A DNA stretch of 64,000 nucleotides. Source: Rhodanobacter sp. C06 (GTDB lineage: Bacteria; Pseudomonadota; Gammaproteobacteria; Xanthomonadales; Rhodanobacteraceae). The stretch lies in NCBI RefSeq assembly GCF_002001105.1, contig NZ_MUNP01000026.1, positions 1 through 64,000 of the forward strand, in the 5' to 3' direction. Shown here in pieces: positions 46,340 through 57,266 of this stretch (positions are counted from its first letter, which is position 1; each line of letters opens with the position of its first letter). Position numbers and translations under genes: made by a program. The notes beneath the pieces are model-generated. The model did not search any database. It saw only the letters and a program-made list of their open reading frames with translations, and was not told the DNA's origin.

Positions 46340-48454
46340 TTACTGCAGCTTGTCCCACAGGAAGTCGTAGACCATCGCGTGCATGTGCGCGGACTGCTTG
46401 TTGTCCGCGCCGGCGCCGTGGCCGCCTTCCAGGTTCTCGTAGAACCACACGTTCGGGATATCCATGCCTTCCATCTTCGCGGCCATCTTGCGCGCCTGCG
46501 CGGGGCCCACGCGGTCGTCGCTGGTGGTGGTGTAGAACAGCACCGGCGGGTAATGCGTTTCCTTGTGCAGGTTCTGGTAGGGCGAGAAGGTCTTGATGAA
46601 GGCCCACTGCTTCGGGTCGTCGGGGTTGCCGTATTCGGCGATCCACGAGGCGCCGGCGTCGAGGTGGATGTAGCGCTTCATGTCGAGCAGCGGCACTTCG
46701 CAGGCGATCGCGCCGAACAGCTGCGGGTACTGGGTGAGCATGTTGCCCATCAGCAGGCCGCCGTTGCTGCCGCCCTCGGCGCCGAGGTGCTGCGCGGAGG
46801 TGACGCGACGCTTCACCAAGTCCTCGGCCACCGCGGCAAAGTCCTGGTAGGCCTTGGGCCGGTTGGCCTGCAGCGCGGCCTGGTGCCAGGCCGGGCCGTA
46901 TTCGCCGCCGCCGCGGATGTTGGCGATCACGTAGACGCCGCCGCGTTCCAGCCAGGCGCGACCGATGCTGCCACTGTAGAACGGCTGCAGCGAAACCTCG
47001 AAACCGCCGTAGCCGTAGAGCAGTGTGCGGTTCTTGCCGTCGAGTTTCATGTCCTTCGGCGCGATCTCGAAGTAGGGCACGCGGGTGCCGTCCTTCGAGG
47101 TGACGAAGTGCTGGCTCACGCTGAATTTCGAGGCATCGAAGAAGGCCGGCTCGTGCTTGATCGTCCGGGCCGCGCCTTCGCCCAGCACGCCGCGTTCCAG
47201 CGAGGACGGGGTGAGGAAGCCGGTGACGCTGAGCCAGTATTCGTCGCTGTGGTCGGGGTCGGTGTCGACCACGCTGACCGTGCTCATCGCTGGCGCGCCG
47301 GGCATCGCGGCGCGCTGCCAGTCGCCGGTGGTGACGGGCGTCAGCACTTCCAGCTTGCTCTTCACGTCGTCCAGCACGTCGAGGATCAAGTGGTGTTGCG
47401 TCCACGCGTACGTGGAGAGCGCGGTGTGCGCGTCGGGCTTGAACAGCGCGGTGAACGCGCGCTTGCCGGCCATGAAGTCGTCGAACTTCATTGCGATCAG
47501 CGCGCCGTTGGGCCAGGTGGTGCCGCCCACCGTCCACGGCGAGCGCAGCTGCACCAGCAGCCATTCGCGGTGCGCGTCGGCGTTGGCGTCGGTGGGGATG
47601 TCGAGCTTCACCAGCTTGCCGTCCTTACGCAGGTAAGTCTCGCTATGGAAGAAGTCGGTGGCGACCTGCACGAAGTCGCGCTCGAAGCCGGGTGTGCGGT
47701 CGTGGAAGGCGCTCACCGCGAGGTCGCTGGCCTTGCCCTCGTACACCGTGGTGGCGGCGGCAAGCGGCGTGCCGCGCGTCCATTCCTTGGCGATGCGCGG
47801 ATAGCTGGACGCCGTCATCGAGCCCGGGCCGAAGTCGGTGCCCACGTAGAGATGGTCCTGGTCGATCCAGCCCACCTGGGTCTTGGCGATCGGCAGCTCG
47901 AAACCGCCCTGCACGAAGGACTTCGTGGGGATGTCGAACTCGCGCACCGCCACCGCGTCGCCGCCGTCGGGCGACAGCGAGAGCAGGCAGCGTGCGTAGG
48001 CCGGCTTCAGGCATTGCGCGCCCTTCCACACCCAGCGCTTGCCCTCGGTCTTGTTCAGCGCGTCCACGTCCAGCACGGTTTCCCACTTCGGGGTGGCCTT
48101 GCGGTATTCGGCCAGCGTGGTGCGACGCCAGAGGCCGCGCGGGTGCGCCTGGTCCTGCCAGAAGTTGTAGAGCCAGTCACCCATGCGGCGCACATAGGGG
48201 ATGCGCGCATCGGAATCGAGCACTTCGAGGATCTGCTTGCGGGTGTGCTCGAACGCGGGCGTGCTGGCGAAGTCCTTTTCGGTGATCGCGTTCTGCTGCT
48301 TCACCCAGTCCATCGCGCGCGCACCGTGGGTGGCTTCCAGCCACAGGTAGGGATCGTCGCTGGCGGCGGGCGGTTCGGCGGCATGGGTGGCATTCATGCC
48401 GCCCAGTGTGATGCCCAGCGCAAGCGCCAGCCAGAGGGAGGTCTCGGAAGTCAT
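46340..48454 (-). CDS. Prolyl oligopeptidase family serine peptidase (S9)
   Basis: A 704-residue protein with a signal peptide (cleaved near ATHA, residue ~25), an N-terminal beta-propeller and a C-terminal alpha/beta-hydrolase. The nucleophile is in EGGSNGGLLMGNM (Ser563), with the Asp in YTTTSDDRVGPAQARKM and the His in EGGHGAGADNKQ. It cleaves short proline-containing peptides, here probably in the periplasm. It is monocistronic, upstream of (reading direction) nothing on its strand within 130 bp. Confidence 0.93.
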   Translation of the reverse strand: MTSETSLWLALALGITLGGMNATHAAEPPAASDDPYLWLEATHGARAMDWVKQQNAITEKDFASTPAFEHTRKQILEVLDSDARIPYVRRMGDWLYNFWQDQAHPRGLWRRTTLAEYRKATPKWETVLDVDALNKTEGKRWVWKGAQCLKPAYARCLLSLSPDGGDAVAVREFDIPTKSFVQGGFELPIAKTQVGWIDQDHLYVGTDFGPGSMTASSYPRIAKEWTRGTPLAAATTVYEGKASDLAVSAFHDRTPGFERDFVQVATDFFHSETYLRKDGKLVKLDIPTDANADAHREWLLVQLRSPWTVGGTTWPNGALIAMKFDDFMAGKRAFTALFKPDAHTALSTYAWTQHHLILDVLDDVKSKLEVLTPVTTGDWQRAAMPGAPAMSTVSVVDTDPDHSDEYWLSVTGFLTPSSLERGVLGEGAARTIKHEPAFFDASKFSVSQHFVTSKDGTRVPYFEIAPKDMKLDGKNRTLLYGYGGFEVSLQPFYSGSIGRAWLERGGVYVIANIRGGGEYGPAWHQAALQANRPKAYQDFAAVAEDLVKRRVTSAQHLGAEGGSNGGLLMGNMLTQYPQLFGAIACEVPLLDMKRYIHLDAGASWIAEYGNPDDPKQWAFIKTFSPYQNLHKETHYPPVLFYTTTSDDRVGPAQARKMAAKMEGMDIPNVWFYENLEGGHGAGADNKQSAHMHAMVYDFLWDKLQ

Positions 48455-48552
48455 GCGCGGAGTCCTTGTCGTGTGACAAATCGCCGGGAAGGTCGAGTGT
48501 GGCCGTCGCTGGCTGGCCGTGCCTGTGGCTAAAGTCAGGCCTGCCCGAAAAG

Positions 48553-48580
48553 CGACAGGCCCCGCATGCGGGGCCTGTCG
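48553..48580 (-). terminator. Terminator of hppA (28-bp perfect palindrome)
   Basis: CGACAGGCCCC-GCATGC-GGGGCCTGTCG lies 17 bp after the hppA stop and is followed on the minus strand by CTTTTC. Confidence 0.8.
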
Positions 48581-48596
48581 TCGAAGCCTGCGTCGC

Positions 48597-50654
<2,058 letters not shown>

Positions 50655-50798
50655 CGGAGCCTCCCCATGAGATGTAATGGCCGTCCGGAGCGGGCGGTCA
50701 CGGGGAGTATAGGCAGAGCCCGGCGCGTATCCTGTTGTGCGGCGCAACGTCCTGCCGAAACACGAAGGCCGCGCGGCCTTCGTCGTCACGGCACGGGT

Positions 50799-51158
50799 TC
50801 AGCGCGTGGCGATATCGAGGATGATGCCGGTGGCGAGCGCGACCAGCAGGTAGTCGCTGTTGCTGCCGCGCACCCAGCCGTAGCCGCGCGGCGGCGGACG
50901 CAGGCGGTAGTGGCCGTAGTCGTGCACCACGTAGATCGGGCCGCCGTAGCGATGGCCGCGTTCCCAGTGGCGGTAATGGTCGTGGTGGCGGACGACCACG
51001 TGGCGGCGGTCATCGTGATGCCCATGGCCGCGCCGCTCCTGCCAGCCGTGGCGGTCGTGCCCGCGATCGTGACCGCGGCCGTGGTCGCGATCGGCCAGCG
51101 CCAAACTGCTGGCGGCGAGCAGGGGCAGGGCGAGCATCAGGTTGTGCAAGGTCTTCAT
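50799..51158 (-). CDS. RcnB-family periplasmic protein
   Basis: A 119-residue protein with a signal peptide (MKTLHNLMLALPLLAASSLALA), a His/Arg/Asp-rich middle (DHGRGHDRGHDRHGW; HGHHDDRRHVVVRHHDHYRHW) and a C-terminal GIILDIATR typical of RcnB. E. coli RcnB affects nickel/cobalt export; the His-rich part here would bind metals. GGAGGA lies 5-6 bases before the ATG. No transporter gene is adjacent. Confidence 0.85.
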   Translation of the reverse strand: MKTLHNLMLALPLLAASSLALADRDHGRGHDRGHDRHGWQERRGHGHHDDRRHVVVRHHDHYRHWERGHRYGGPIYVVHDYGHYRLRPPPRGYGWVRGSNSDYLLVALATGIILDIATR

Positions 51159-51342
51159 CGCGATTCCTCCGGTCGCGCCGACTGGCGGCGTGGATGGAGC
51201 GTATGAAATTGCGCCTGAACGAAAGATATGTCGACGGCATGCCGCCTTCAGGTGCCAGTCAGCGGTTCGCCCCGGTTGTCGCGTGTCAGCAATGATGATT
51301 GGGCCGGCATGGCGGCCGCGCATGGCGTAGTAGGCTGCGCGG

Positions 51343-52161
51343 ATGCATCCCATCGACTACGCGCCGCGTCGCGCCGCCTTCCGCCAGCTGCATGCCAGTG
51401 GCTGCTTCATGCTTCCCAATCCCTGGGATCCCGGCTCCGCCCGGGCCTTGCAGGGGCTAGGCTTCAAGGCGCTGGCGACCACCAGCTCGGGCTTCGCGTG
51501 GTCGCAAGCCCATGCCGACAACGCGATGGGTTTGGAAGCGGTGCTCGCGCACTGCCGCGCGATCGTGGCGGCCACCGACCTGCCGGTGAACGCCGACTTC
51601 GAGGACGGCCATGCCCGTGACCTCAGGGAACTGGCGGACAACGTGCGTCGTTGCGTCGACACCGGCGTGGCAGGCCTGTCGATCGAGGACGCCACCGGCG
51701 ACGCCGCGCAGCCGCTGTATGAACTCGACGAAGCCGTGGCGCGCCTGCGCGCCGCACGCGCGGCGATCGACGCCTCGGGCCACGACGTGATGCTGGTCGG
51801 CCGCGCCGAGTGTTTCCTGGTCGGCCATCCCGATCCGCTGGATGAATCACTGAAGCGTCTGCAGGCCTACGCCGAAGCCGGCGCGGATTGCCTGTACGCG
51901 CCGGGCCTGCGCAGTGCCGAGCAGATCGAGGCGCTGGTGCGCGCCGTGGCGCCGAAGCCGGTCAACGTGCTGGTGGGTTACGCCGCGCCGTTCACGCTGG
52001 CCGAGCTCGCGAAGCTCGGCGTGCGCCGGGTCAGCGTGGGCGGTGCGCTGGCGGGCGCGGCCTGGGGTGGCTTCCTGCGCGCCGCGCGCGGCTTGGCCGA
52101 GGGGCGTTTCGACGGTTTTGCCGACAACGCCACGCACGGGCAGGTCGACGGCTTGTTCTGA
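51343..52161 (+). CDS. Isocitrate lyase/PEP mutase family protein
   Basis: A 272-residue TIM-barrel protein: FMLPNPWDPGSARALQGLGF, LPVNADFEDGHARD (Asp-Glu-Asp Mg site, about residues 81-94), VAGLSIEDATGD and LVGRAECFLVG. It lacks the KKCGH catalytic Cys motif of isocitrate lyase and resembles the oxaloacetate decarboxylase / carboxyvinyl-carboxyphosphonate-like branch. The substrate is unknown. Single gene. Confidence 0.88.
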   Translation: MHPIDYAPRRAAFRQLHASGCFMLPNPWDPGSARALQGLGFKALATTSSGFAWSQAHADNAMGLEAVLAHCRAIVAATDLPVNADFEDGHARDLRELADNVRRCVDTGVAGLSIEDATGDAAQPLYELDEAVARLRAARAAIDASGHDVMLVGRAECFLVGHPDPLDESLKRLQAYAEAGADCLYAPGLRSAEQIEALVRAVAPKPVNVLVGYAAPFTLAELAKLGVRRVSVGGALAGAAWGGFLRAARGLAEGRFDGFADNATHGQVDGLF

Positions 52162-52204
52162 ACGCCGCGTCCAGCGTCTGCCGTGCCGGCATCGCCGCGC
52201 GATG

Positions 52205-53482
52205 TCAGGGTTTGTCCGGCGACCATGCCGCCAGCTTCTTCGCCACCGGCAGGTTCTTCAGCTGCACGTAGGCCGGCAGGCCGTCCTTGCCGTTGGGCGG
52301 CGGCGCCTCGCCGGCGATCAGCGGCGCGAGGTAGCGGCGCGCGGCGGCGGTGATGCCGAAGCCGTCCTTGCGGATGAAACCCTTGGGCAGCTTTTTCTCG
52401 CGGTTCGCGATCTTCGCCAGCGGCGCCGGCTCGATCTTCCAGCGGTACGGCGCGTCGGAGCTGCGCACGATCACCGGCATCACCGCGTTCATGCCGGCCA
52501 GCGCGCAGTCCACCGCGGCCTTGCCCACGGCATAGGCCTGCTCGGCGTCCACCTTCGAGGCGAGGTGGCGGGCCGAGCGCTGCAGGTAGTCGGGCAGCGC
52601 CCAGTGCACCTTGTAGCCGAGCTGGCCCTTCACCAGCGTGGCCAGCGTGGGCGCCACGCCGCCGAGCTGCACGTGGCCGAAGGCGTCGCGCGTGCCGGCG
52701 TCGGCGAGGAACTGGCCCGCGGCATTGCGGATGCCCTCGGAGGCCACCACGGTGCACCAGCCCACGCGTTCCACCGTGGCCTTCACTTTCGCCAGGAACG
52801 TGGCCCCGTCGAACACGTTCTCGGGGAACAGGATCAGGTGCGGCGGCGCGTCCGCGCCTTCGCCGGCCAGGCCCGCTGCGGCGGCGATCCAGCCGGCGTG
52901 GCGCCCCATCACTTCGAGGATGAACACCTTGGTCGAGGTGGACGCCATCGAGGCCACGTCCAGGCTGGCTTCCAGCGTAGAGACGGCGGTGTACTTCGCC
53001 ACCGAGCCGAAGCCGGGGCAGCAATCGGTGACGGCGAGGTCGTTGTCCACCGTCTTCGGCACGCCGATGCAACGGATGTCGTAGCCCAGCGCCTTGCCGA
53101 TCTGCGAGAGCTTCAACGCGGTGTCGGCCGAGTCGTTGCCGCCGTTGTAGAGGAACCAGCGGATGTCGTGGGCGCGGAACACCTCGATCAGCCGCTCGTA
53201 TTCCGCGCGGTTCGCCTCCAGCGACTTCAGCTTGTAGCGGCAGCTGCCGAACGCGCCGCCGGGGGTATGGCGCAAGGCCGCGATCGCGACCTTCGACTCC
53301 TTCGCGGTGTCGATCAACTCTTCGCGCAGCGCGCCGAGGATGCCGTTGCGCGCGGCGTACGCCTGGATGCCGCGGGCGCGAGCCGCTTCGATCACACCGG
53401 CGGCGGTGGCGTTGATCACGGCGGTGACGCCGCCGGACTGGGCGTACAGCAGCTTGCCGGGGGTGGGGCGGCGGGTCGGCAT
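52205..53482 (-). CDS. pfp: Pyrophosphate-dependent 6-phosphofructokinase
   Basis: A 425-residue PFK. AQSGGVTAVINATAAGVIEA starts the nucleotide/PPi fold; NGGNDSADTA (about residues 111-120) replaces the GGDG of ATP enzymes; GVPKTVDNDLAVTD (about 139-152) has the Lys typical of PPi users instead of Gly. It reversibly phosphorylates fructose 6-phosphate with PPi. The GGND (not GGDD) form is noted. AGGAGATCGCC precedes the ATG. It lies divergently beside adk. Confidence 0.93.
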   Translation of the reverse strand: MPTRRPTPGKLLYAQSGGVTAVINATAAGVIEAARARGIQAYAARNGILGALREELIDTAKESKVAIAALRHTPGGAFGSCRYKLKSLEANRAEYERLIEVFRAHDIRWFLYNGGNDSADTALKLSQIGKALGYDIRCIGVPKTVDNDLAVTDCCPGFGSVAKYTAVSTLEASLDVASMASTSTKVFILEVMGRHAGWIAAAAGLAGEGADAPPHLILFPENVFDGATFLAKVKATVERVGWCTVVASEGIRNAAGQFLADAGTRDAFGHVQLGGVAPTLATLVKGQLGYKVHWALPDYLQRSARHLASKVDAEQAYAVGKAAVDCALAGMNAVMPVIVRSSDAPYRWKIEPAPLAKIANREKKLPKGFIRKDGFGITAAARRYLAPLIAGEAPPPNGKDGLPAYVQLKNLPVAKKLAAWSPDKP

Positions 53483-53637
53483 GGCGATCTCCTGGCGTGA
53501 GGTCGCAGTATCGCGCCGATATGACGAATGTCGGTACCGTGGCGGTGTTTTTTGTTTGACGCCAATGGCCTCCAAACGCTACCGTGAAACCCATTTCCCA
53601 GGGAATCGGCGGCCGTCCGTCGCCGTTGCGGAGCGAT

Positions 53638-54222
53638 ATGCGACTCGTGCTACTCGGTGCGCCCGGTTCGGGCAAGGGCACCCAGGCCACCCGGCTGAAG
53701 AACGACTTGGGCGTGCCGCACATCTCCACCGGCGACATGCTGCGCGCGGCCGTGGCCGCGGGCACGCCCACCGGCCTCAAGGCCAAGGCGGTGATGGATG
53801 CCGGCAAGCTGGTTTCCGACGACATTCTGCTCGCGATGCTGGAAGAGCGCCTGGCCCAGTCCGACGCGAAAGCCGGCTTCATCCTCGACGGCTACCCGCG
53901 CAACCTCGCCCAGGCCGATGCGCTTGACCACCTGCTGGCTCGCATCGGCCAGCCGCTGGACGCGGTGGTGAAGCTGGAGGTGCCGAACGAGGTAATCATC
54001 GGCCGCTGCGAGATCCGCTATGCCGCCGAGCATCGCAAGGACGACGACCCGGCCGTGGTGCGCGACCGCCTCAAGGTCTACGCCGAGCAGACCGCGCCGG
54101 TGGCCGATTTCTACGCCAAGCGCGGCAAGCTGCAGGTGGTCGACGGTGTGGGCGAGCTGGACGAAATCACCGCGCGGGTGAAGGCCGCGCTCAAGGCCGA
54201 GTCGGCGGCCGCGAACGGCTGA
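53638..54222 (+). CDS. adk: Adenylate kinase (short-LID type)
   Basis: A 194-residue P-loop kinase: LVLLGAPGSGKGTQATRL (residues 3-20), ISTGDMLRAAVAAGTPTGLKA (AMP site) and FILDGYPRNLAQADALDHLL. It has only a short LID (RYAAEHRKDDDPAVVRDRL), lacking the ~30-residue zinc-type or long LID of E. coli Adk (214). It interconverts ATP, ADP and AMP. The frame is open to 53584, but MRLVLLG (53638) is the normal N-terminus. Confidence 0.95.
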   Translation: MRLVLLGAPGSGKGTQATRLKNDLGVPHISTGDMLRAAVAAGTPTGLKAKAVMDAGKLVSDDILLAMLEERLAQSDAKAGFILDGYPRNLAQADALDHLLARIGQPLDAVVKLEVPNEVIIGRCEIRYAAEHRKDDDPAVVRDRLKVYAEQTAPVADFYAKRGKLQVVDGVGELDEITARVKAALKAESAAANG

Positions 54223-54235
54223 GCCACGGGTATCT

Positions 54236-54410
54236 CCCTCTCCCCTGCGGGGAGAGGGCTGGGGTGAGGAGTGGACGAAGCGCCATCTTCCCGTGTCGCG
54301 GCTGCTCCAAAGCCCCTCTCCCCAACCCCTCTTCCTCGCTCCTCAAAGCAGGGCCATCCATAGCCCTTCCCCGCGTCCGCATGCGGGAGAGGGGAGTCGG
54401 TTTGCAAGGA
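54236..54410. repeat. Intergenic 'CTCTCCCC' repeat cluster, locus 3
   Basis: Between adk and mpl: CCCTCTCCCCTGCGGGGAGAGGG (54237-54259, inverted), GCTGGGGTGAGG, then CCTCTCCCCAACCCCTCTTCC and GCAGGGCCATCCATAGCCC-TTCCCCGCGTCCGCATGCGGGAGAGGGG. The second half closely matches the cluster at 10119-10238. Confidence 0.8.
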
Positions 54411-54416
54411 ACCCCC

Positions 54417-55847
54417 ATGCGTCTGCACATCCTCGGCATCTGCGGCACCTTCATGGGCGGCGTCGCCGCGCTGGCGCGCGAGCTGGGGTTGGAAGTGGAA
54501 GGCTCCGACGCCAACGTCTACCCGCCGATGAGCACCCAGCTCGAAGCGCTGGGCATCCGCCTGATGGACGGCTATGCGGCCGAACATCTCGAGTCCGCGC
54601 CCGATCTGGTGGTGGTGGGCAACGCGATGACGCGCGGCAACCCTGCGGTGGAATACATGCTCGACGCGCAGCTGCGCTACGTCTCCGGCCCGCAGTGGCT
54701 GGGCGAGACGGTGCTGGCCGGGCGCGGGGTGCTGGCGGTGGCCGGCACTCACGGCAAGACCACCACCAGCAGCCTGCTCGCGCACCTGCTTGAGAGTGCT
54801 GGCATGGCGCCGGGTTTTTTGATTGGCGGCGTGCCGGGCAACTTCGGCGTGTCCGCGCGGCTGGCAGAAAACCGGGGTCAGAGTCGGCTTTCTGAAATGT
54901 TCGGTGCAAATCAGAGGCCGCAGAAAACCGACTCTGACCCCGGTTTTCTTTCCCCGTTCGTGATCGAGGCGGACGAATACGACACCGCGTTCTTCGACAA
55001 GCGCTCGAAGTTCGTGCATTACAGGCCGCGCATCGCGATCCTCAACAACCTCGAATACGACCACGCGGACATCTTCCCCGACGTGGCGGCGATCCAGCGC
55101 CAGTTCCACCACCTGGTGCGCACCGTGCCGGGCAACGGCCGGCTGATCGTCAACGCACACGACGAGCGCCTCGCCGAGGTACTCGCGATGGGCTGCTGGA
55201 CGCCGGTGGAGACGTTCGGCATTGGCCGCGGCGACTGGCAGGCCGAGCTGATCGAAGCCGACGGCAGCGCGTTCAAGGTGATGCGCAAGGGCGAGCCGGT
55301 GGGCGAGGTGCATTGGCCGTTGCTCGGCAACCACAGCGTGATGAATGCGCTGGCCGCGCTCGCCGCGGCGACAGCGGCCGGCGCCGATCCGCGCGCCTTG
55401 CTGCCGGCCTTCGCCAGCTTCGAGAGCGTGAAGCGGCGCATGGAGTTGGTCGGCGAGGTGCATGGCGTGCGCGTCTACGACGACTTCGCCCATCACCCCA
55501 CCGCGATCGCCACCACGCTGGCCGGTTTGCGCGCGAAGGTGGGCCGGGCGCGCATCCTGGTGGCGCTGGAACCGCGCTCCAATTCGATGCGGCTCGGGGC
55601 GCATGCCGAGGCGCTGGCGCCCTCGCTCGCGGATGCCGACGCGGTGGTGTTCCTGCACCGGCCCGAGTTGCCGTGGGATGCGCAGCGTGTCACCGACGCG
55701 CTGCAGGGGCGCGGCAGCACCGCGCCCGGCGTCGATGCGCTGCTGGCGGCGCTGCGTGCGCAGACGCGGCCCGGCGACCACGTGGTGTTCATGTCCAACG
55801 GCGGCTTCGAGGGCGCGCCGCGGCGCTTCGTCGAGCTGCTTGCCTGA
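54417..55847 (+). CDS. mpl: UDP-N-acetylmuramate:L-alanyl-gamma-D-glutamyl-meso-diaminopimelate ligase
   Basis: A 476-residue Mur-ligase-family enzyme that recycles the wall tripeptide. MRLHILGICGTFMGGVAAL opens the N-domain; VAGTHGKTTTSSLLAHLL (about residues 107-124) is the ATP loop; FVIEADEYDTAFFDKRSKF and NNLEYDHADIFPD are Mpl-specific; VYDDFAHHPTAI lies in the C-domain. Residues ~151-178 (NRGQSRLSEMFGANQ..) are an extra 28-residue segment not seen in E. coli Mpl and encoded by a palindromic repeat; without it the protein reads SARLASPFVIEADEYD, the family norm. The frame is kept. Confidence 0.96.
   Translation: MRLHILGICGTFMGGVAALARELGLEVEGSDANVYPPMSTQLEALGIRLMDGYAAEHLESAPDLVVVGNAMTRGNPAVEYMLDAQLRYVSGPQWLGETVLAGRGVLAVAGTHGKTTTSSLLAHLLESAGMAPGFLIGGVPGNFGVSARLAENRGQSRLSEMFGANQRPQKTDSDPGFLSPFVIEADEYDTAFFDKRSKFVHYRPRIAILNNLEYDHADIFPDVAAIQRQFHHLVRTVPGNGRLIVNAHDERLAEVLAMGCWTPVETFGIGRGDWQAELIEADGSAFKVMRKGEPVGEVHWPLLGNHSVMNALAALAAATAAGADPRALLPAFASFESVKRRMELVGEVHGVRVYDDFAHHPTAIATTLAGLRAKVGRARILVALEPRSNSMRLGAHAEALAPSLADADAVVFLHRPELPWDAQRVTDALQGRGSTAPGVDALLAALRAQTRPGDHVVFMSNGGFEGAPRRFVELLA
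54866..54949. mobile_element. 84-bp palindromic (REP-pair/MITE-like) element inserted in frame in mpl
   Basis: Two 29-bp inverted arms (54866-54894 and 54921-54949) match at 28 of 29 positions; the left arm includes ACCGGGGTCAGAGTCGG. They flank a 26-bp centre. Total 84 bp = 28 codons, with no stop in the mpl frame. Removing exactly 84 bp restores the family-standard Mpl sequence. GGGGTCAGAGTCGG-type palindromes are known as dispersed REP elements linked to REP-associated (RAYT) transposases in Xanthomonadales. No target duplication is clear. Confidence 0.85.
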
Positions 55848-55875
55848 CGCTACTCTCCCCGAATGGGGGGCGATG

Positions 55876-57135
55876 TCAGGCGGCCACCGTGGCGCGATGC
55901 GGCTGTTCGGCGGCCATGCGCGCCAGCACCCGTTCCATGCGCGCGAACACCTCGCTCAGCTGCGCCGGCTGCGGCAGCAGGGTGAGGCGCAGGTGGCGGC
56001 TGGCCGGCACGTTGAAGCTGGTGCCGGGCACCACCAGCACCTGTTCCTCTTCGAGCAGGCGCAGCGCGAAGGCCTCGTCGTCGAACGCGGGCAGGCGGTC
56101 GGCGCGCACCTGCGGGAAGGCGTACAGCGCGCCGGCGGGCGCCACCACGTCGAGATAAGCGCTGGCGGCCACGCCGTCGAGCACGGCCTGGCGCGCCTCG
56201 TGCAGCCGCCCGCCCGGCGCGGTGAGCGCCGTGATGGTGGGCGCGTCCGCCAGCGCCGGAATCACCGCCCACTGCGCGGTGACGTTCGCGCACAGGCGCA
56301 GCGCGGCGAGCAATTGCAGCGCATCGCGGTAGTCGGCGCTGCGCGCGGGGTCGCCGGACAGCGAGAGCCAGCCCACCCGGTAGCCGCAGGCGCGATGCAC
56401 CTTGCTGAGGCCCCCAAGGCTGACGCAGGGCACCTGGCCGGCGACTTCCGCCAGTGGCTGGAACGGCGCGTCGTCGTAGAGGATCTCGTCGTAGATCTCG
56501 TCGGTCAGCAGCAGCAGGCCGTGGCGCGCGGCCACCGCCACGATGCGCTCCAGCAGCGCGCGCGGATAGACCGCGCCGGTGGGGTTGTTCGGGTTGATCA
56601 GCACCAATGCCCTGGTACGGGATGTGACCAGTGCCTCGATCTCGTCCGGGTCGGGCTGGTGGCCGTGCTCGGCGAGGCAGCGGTAGTAGCGCGGCTTGCC
56701 GCCGTTCAAGATGGTGGCGGCGCTCCACAGCGGGTAGTCGGGGCTGGGCAGCAGCACCTCGTCGCCGGGCTGCAGCAGGGCGCGCAGGCTGAGGTCGATC
56801 AGCTCGCTGACGCCGTTGCCGATGAAGATGCGCTCCACCTCCACGTCGCGCGCGCCGCGGGCGCGTTGCTGCGCGGCGATCGCCTCGCGGGCCGCTTCCA
56901 GGCCTTGCTCGTGGCCGTAGGCCTCGCTCTCGGGCAGGTGCGCGGCGATCGCCTCGCGCAGGTGCGCCGGCGCCTGGAAGCCGTAGCGGCCGGGGTTGCC
57001 GATATTGAGCTTGATGATGTCGCGGCCGGCGGCCTCCAGCTCGCGGGCACGCCGGGTAAGTGCGCCGCGGATCTCGTAACGCACGTCCGCCAGATGCGTG
57101 CTGGGTCTGATCGAAGCCAACGCCGGAATCCTCAT
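55876..57135 (-). CDS. alaA: Alanine transaminase-like aminotransferase (AlaA/AlaT family)
   Basis: A 419-residue fold-type I PLP enzyme: YEIRGALTRRARELEAAGRD, KLNIGNPGRYGFQAPAHL, DYPLWSAATILNGGKPRYYR, LINPNNPTGAVYPR, LTDEIYDEILYDD and the PLP-Lys motif LGGLSKVHRACGYRVGW (Lys near residue 243). The pattern matches the E. coli AlaA/YfbQ group, pyruvate + glutamate to alanine. Its stop faces the mpl stop (convergent, 28 bp). Confidence 0.92.
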   Translation of the reverse strand: MRIPALASIRPSTHLADVRYEIRGALTRRARELEAAGRDIIKLNIGNPGRYGFQAPAHLREAIAAHLPESEAYGHEQGLEAAREAIAAQQRARGARDVEVERIFIGNGVSELIDLSLRALLQPGDEVLLPSPDYPLWSAATILNGGKPRYYRCLAEHGHQPDPDEIEALVTSRTRALVLINPNNPTGAVYPRALLERIVAVAARHGLLLLTDEIYDEILYDDAPFQPLAEVAGQVPCVSLGGLSKVHRACGYRVGWLSLSGDPARSADYRDALQLLAALRLCANVTAQWAVIPALADAPTITALTAPGGRLHEARQAVLDGVAASAYLDVVAPAGALYAFPQVRADRLPAFDDEAFALRLLEEEQVLVVPGTSFNVPASRHLRLTLLPQPAQLSEVFARMERVLARMAAEQPHRATVAA

Positions 57136-57266
57136 GGCCGGCCGGAGCGCCGGTTTGCGCCGATGCTAGCAGCATGGTGCGGTGCAGCGCGAGCCGCTCG
57201 GCTGGCTTTGCACGGGCATTTCCGAGGCAGGGCATAATCGCCCTTACCGGCGGAAATCCCTGACTC

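Noticed and set aside
54866..54949. Rho-independent terminator inside mpl
   Set aside because: The element lies in an intact reading frame with no T run after the stem; an inserted palindromic repeat fits better.
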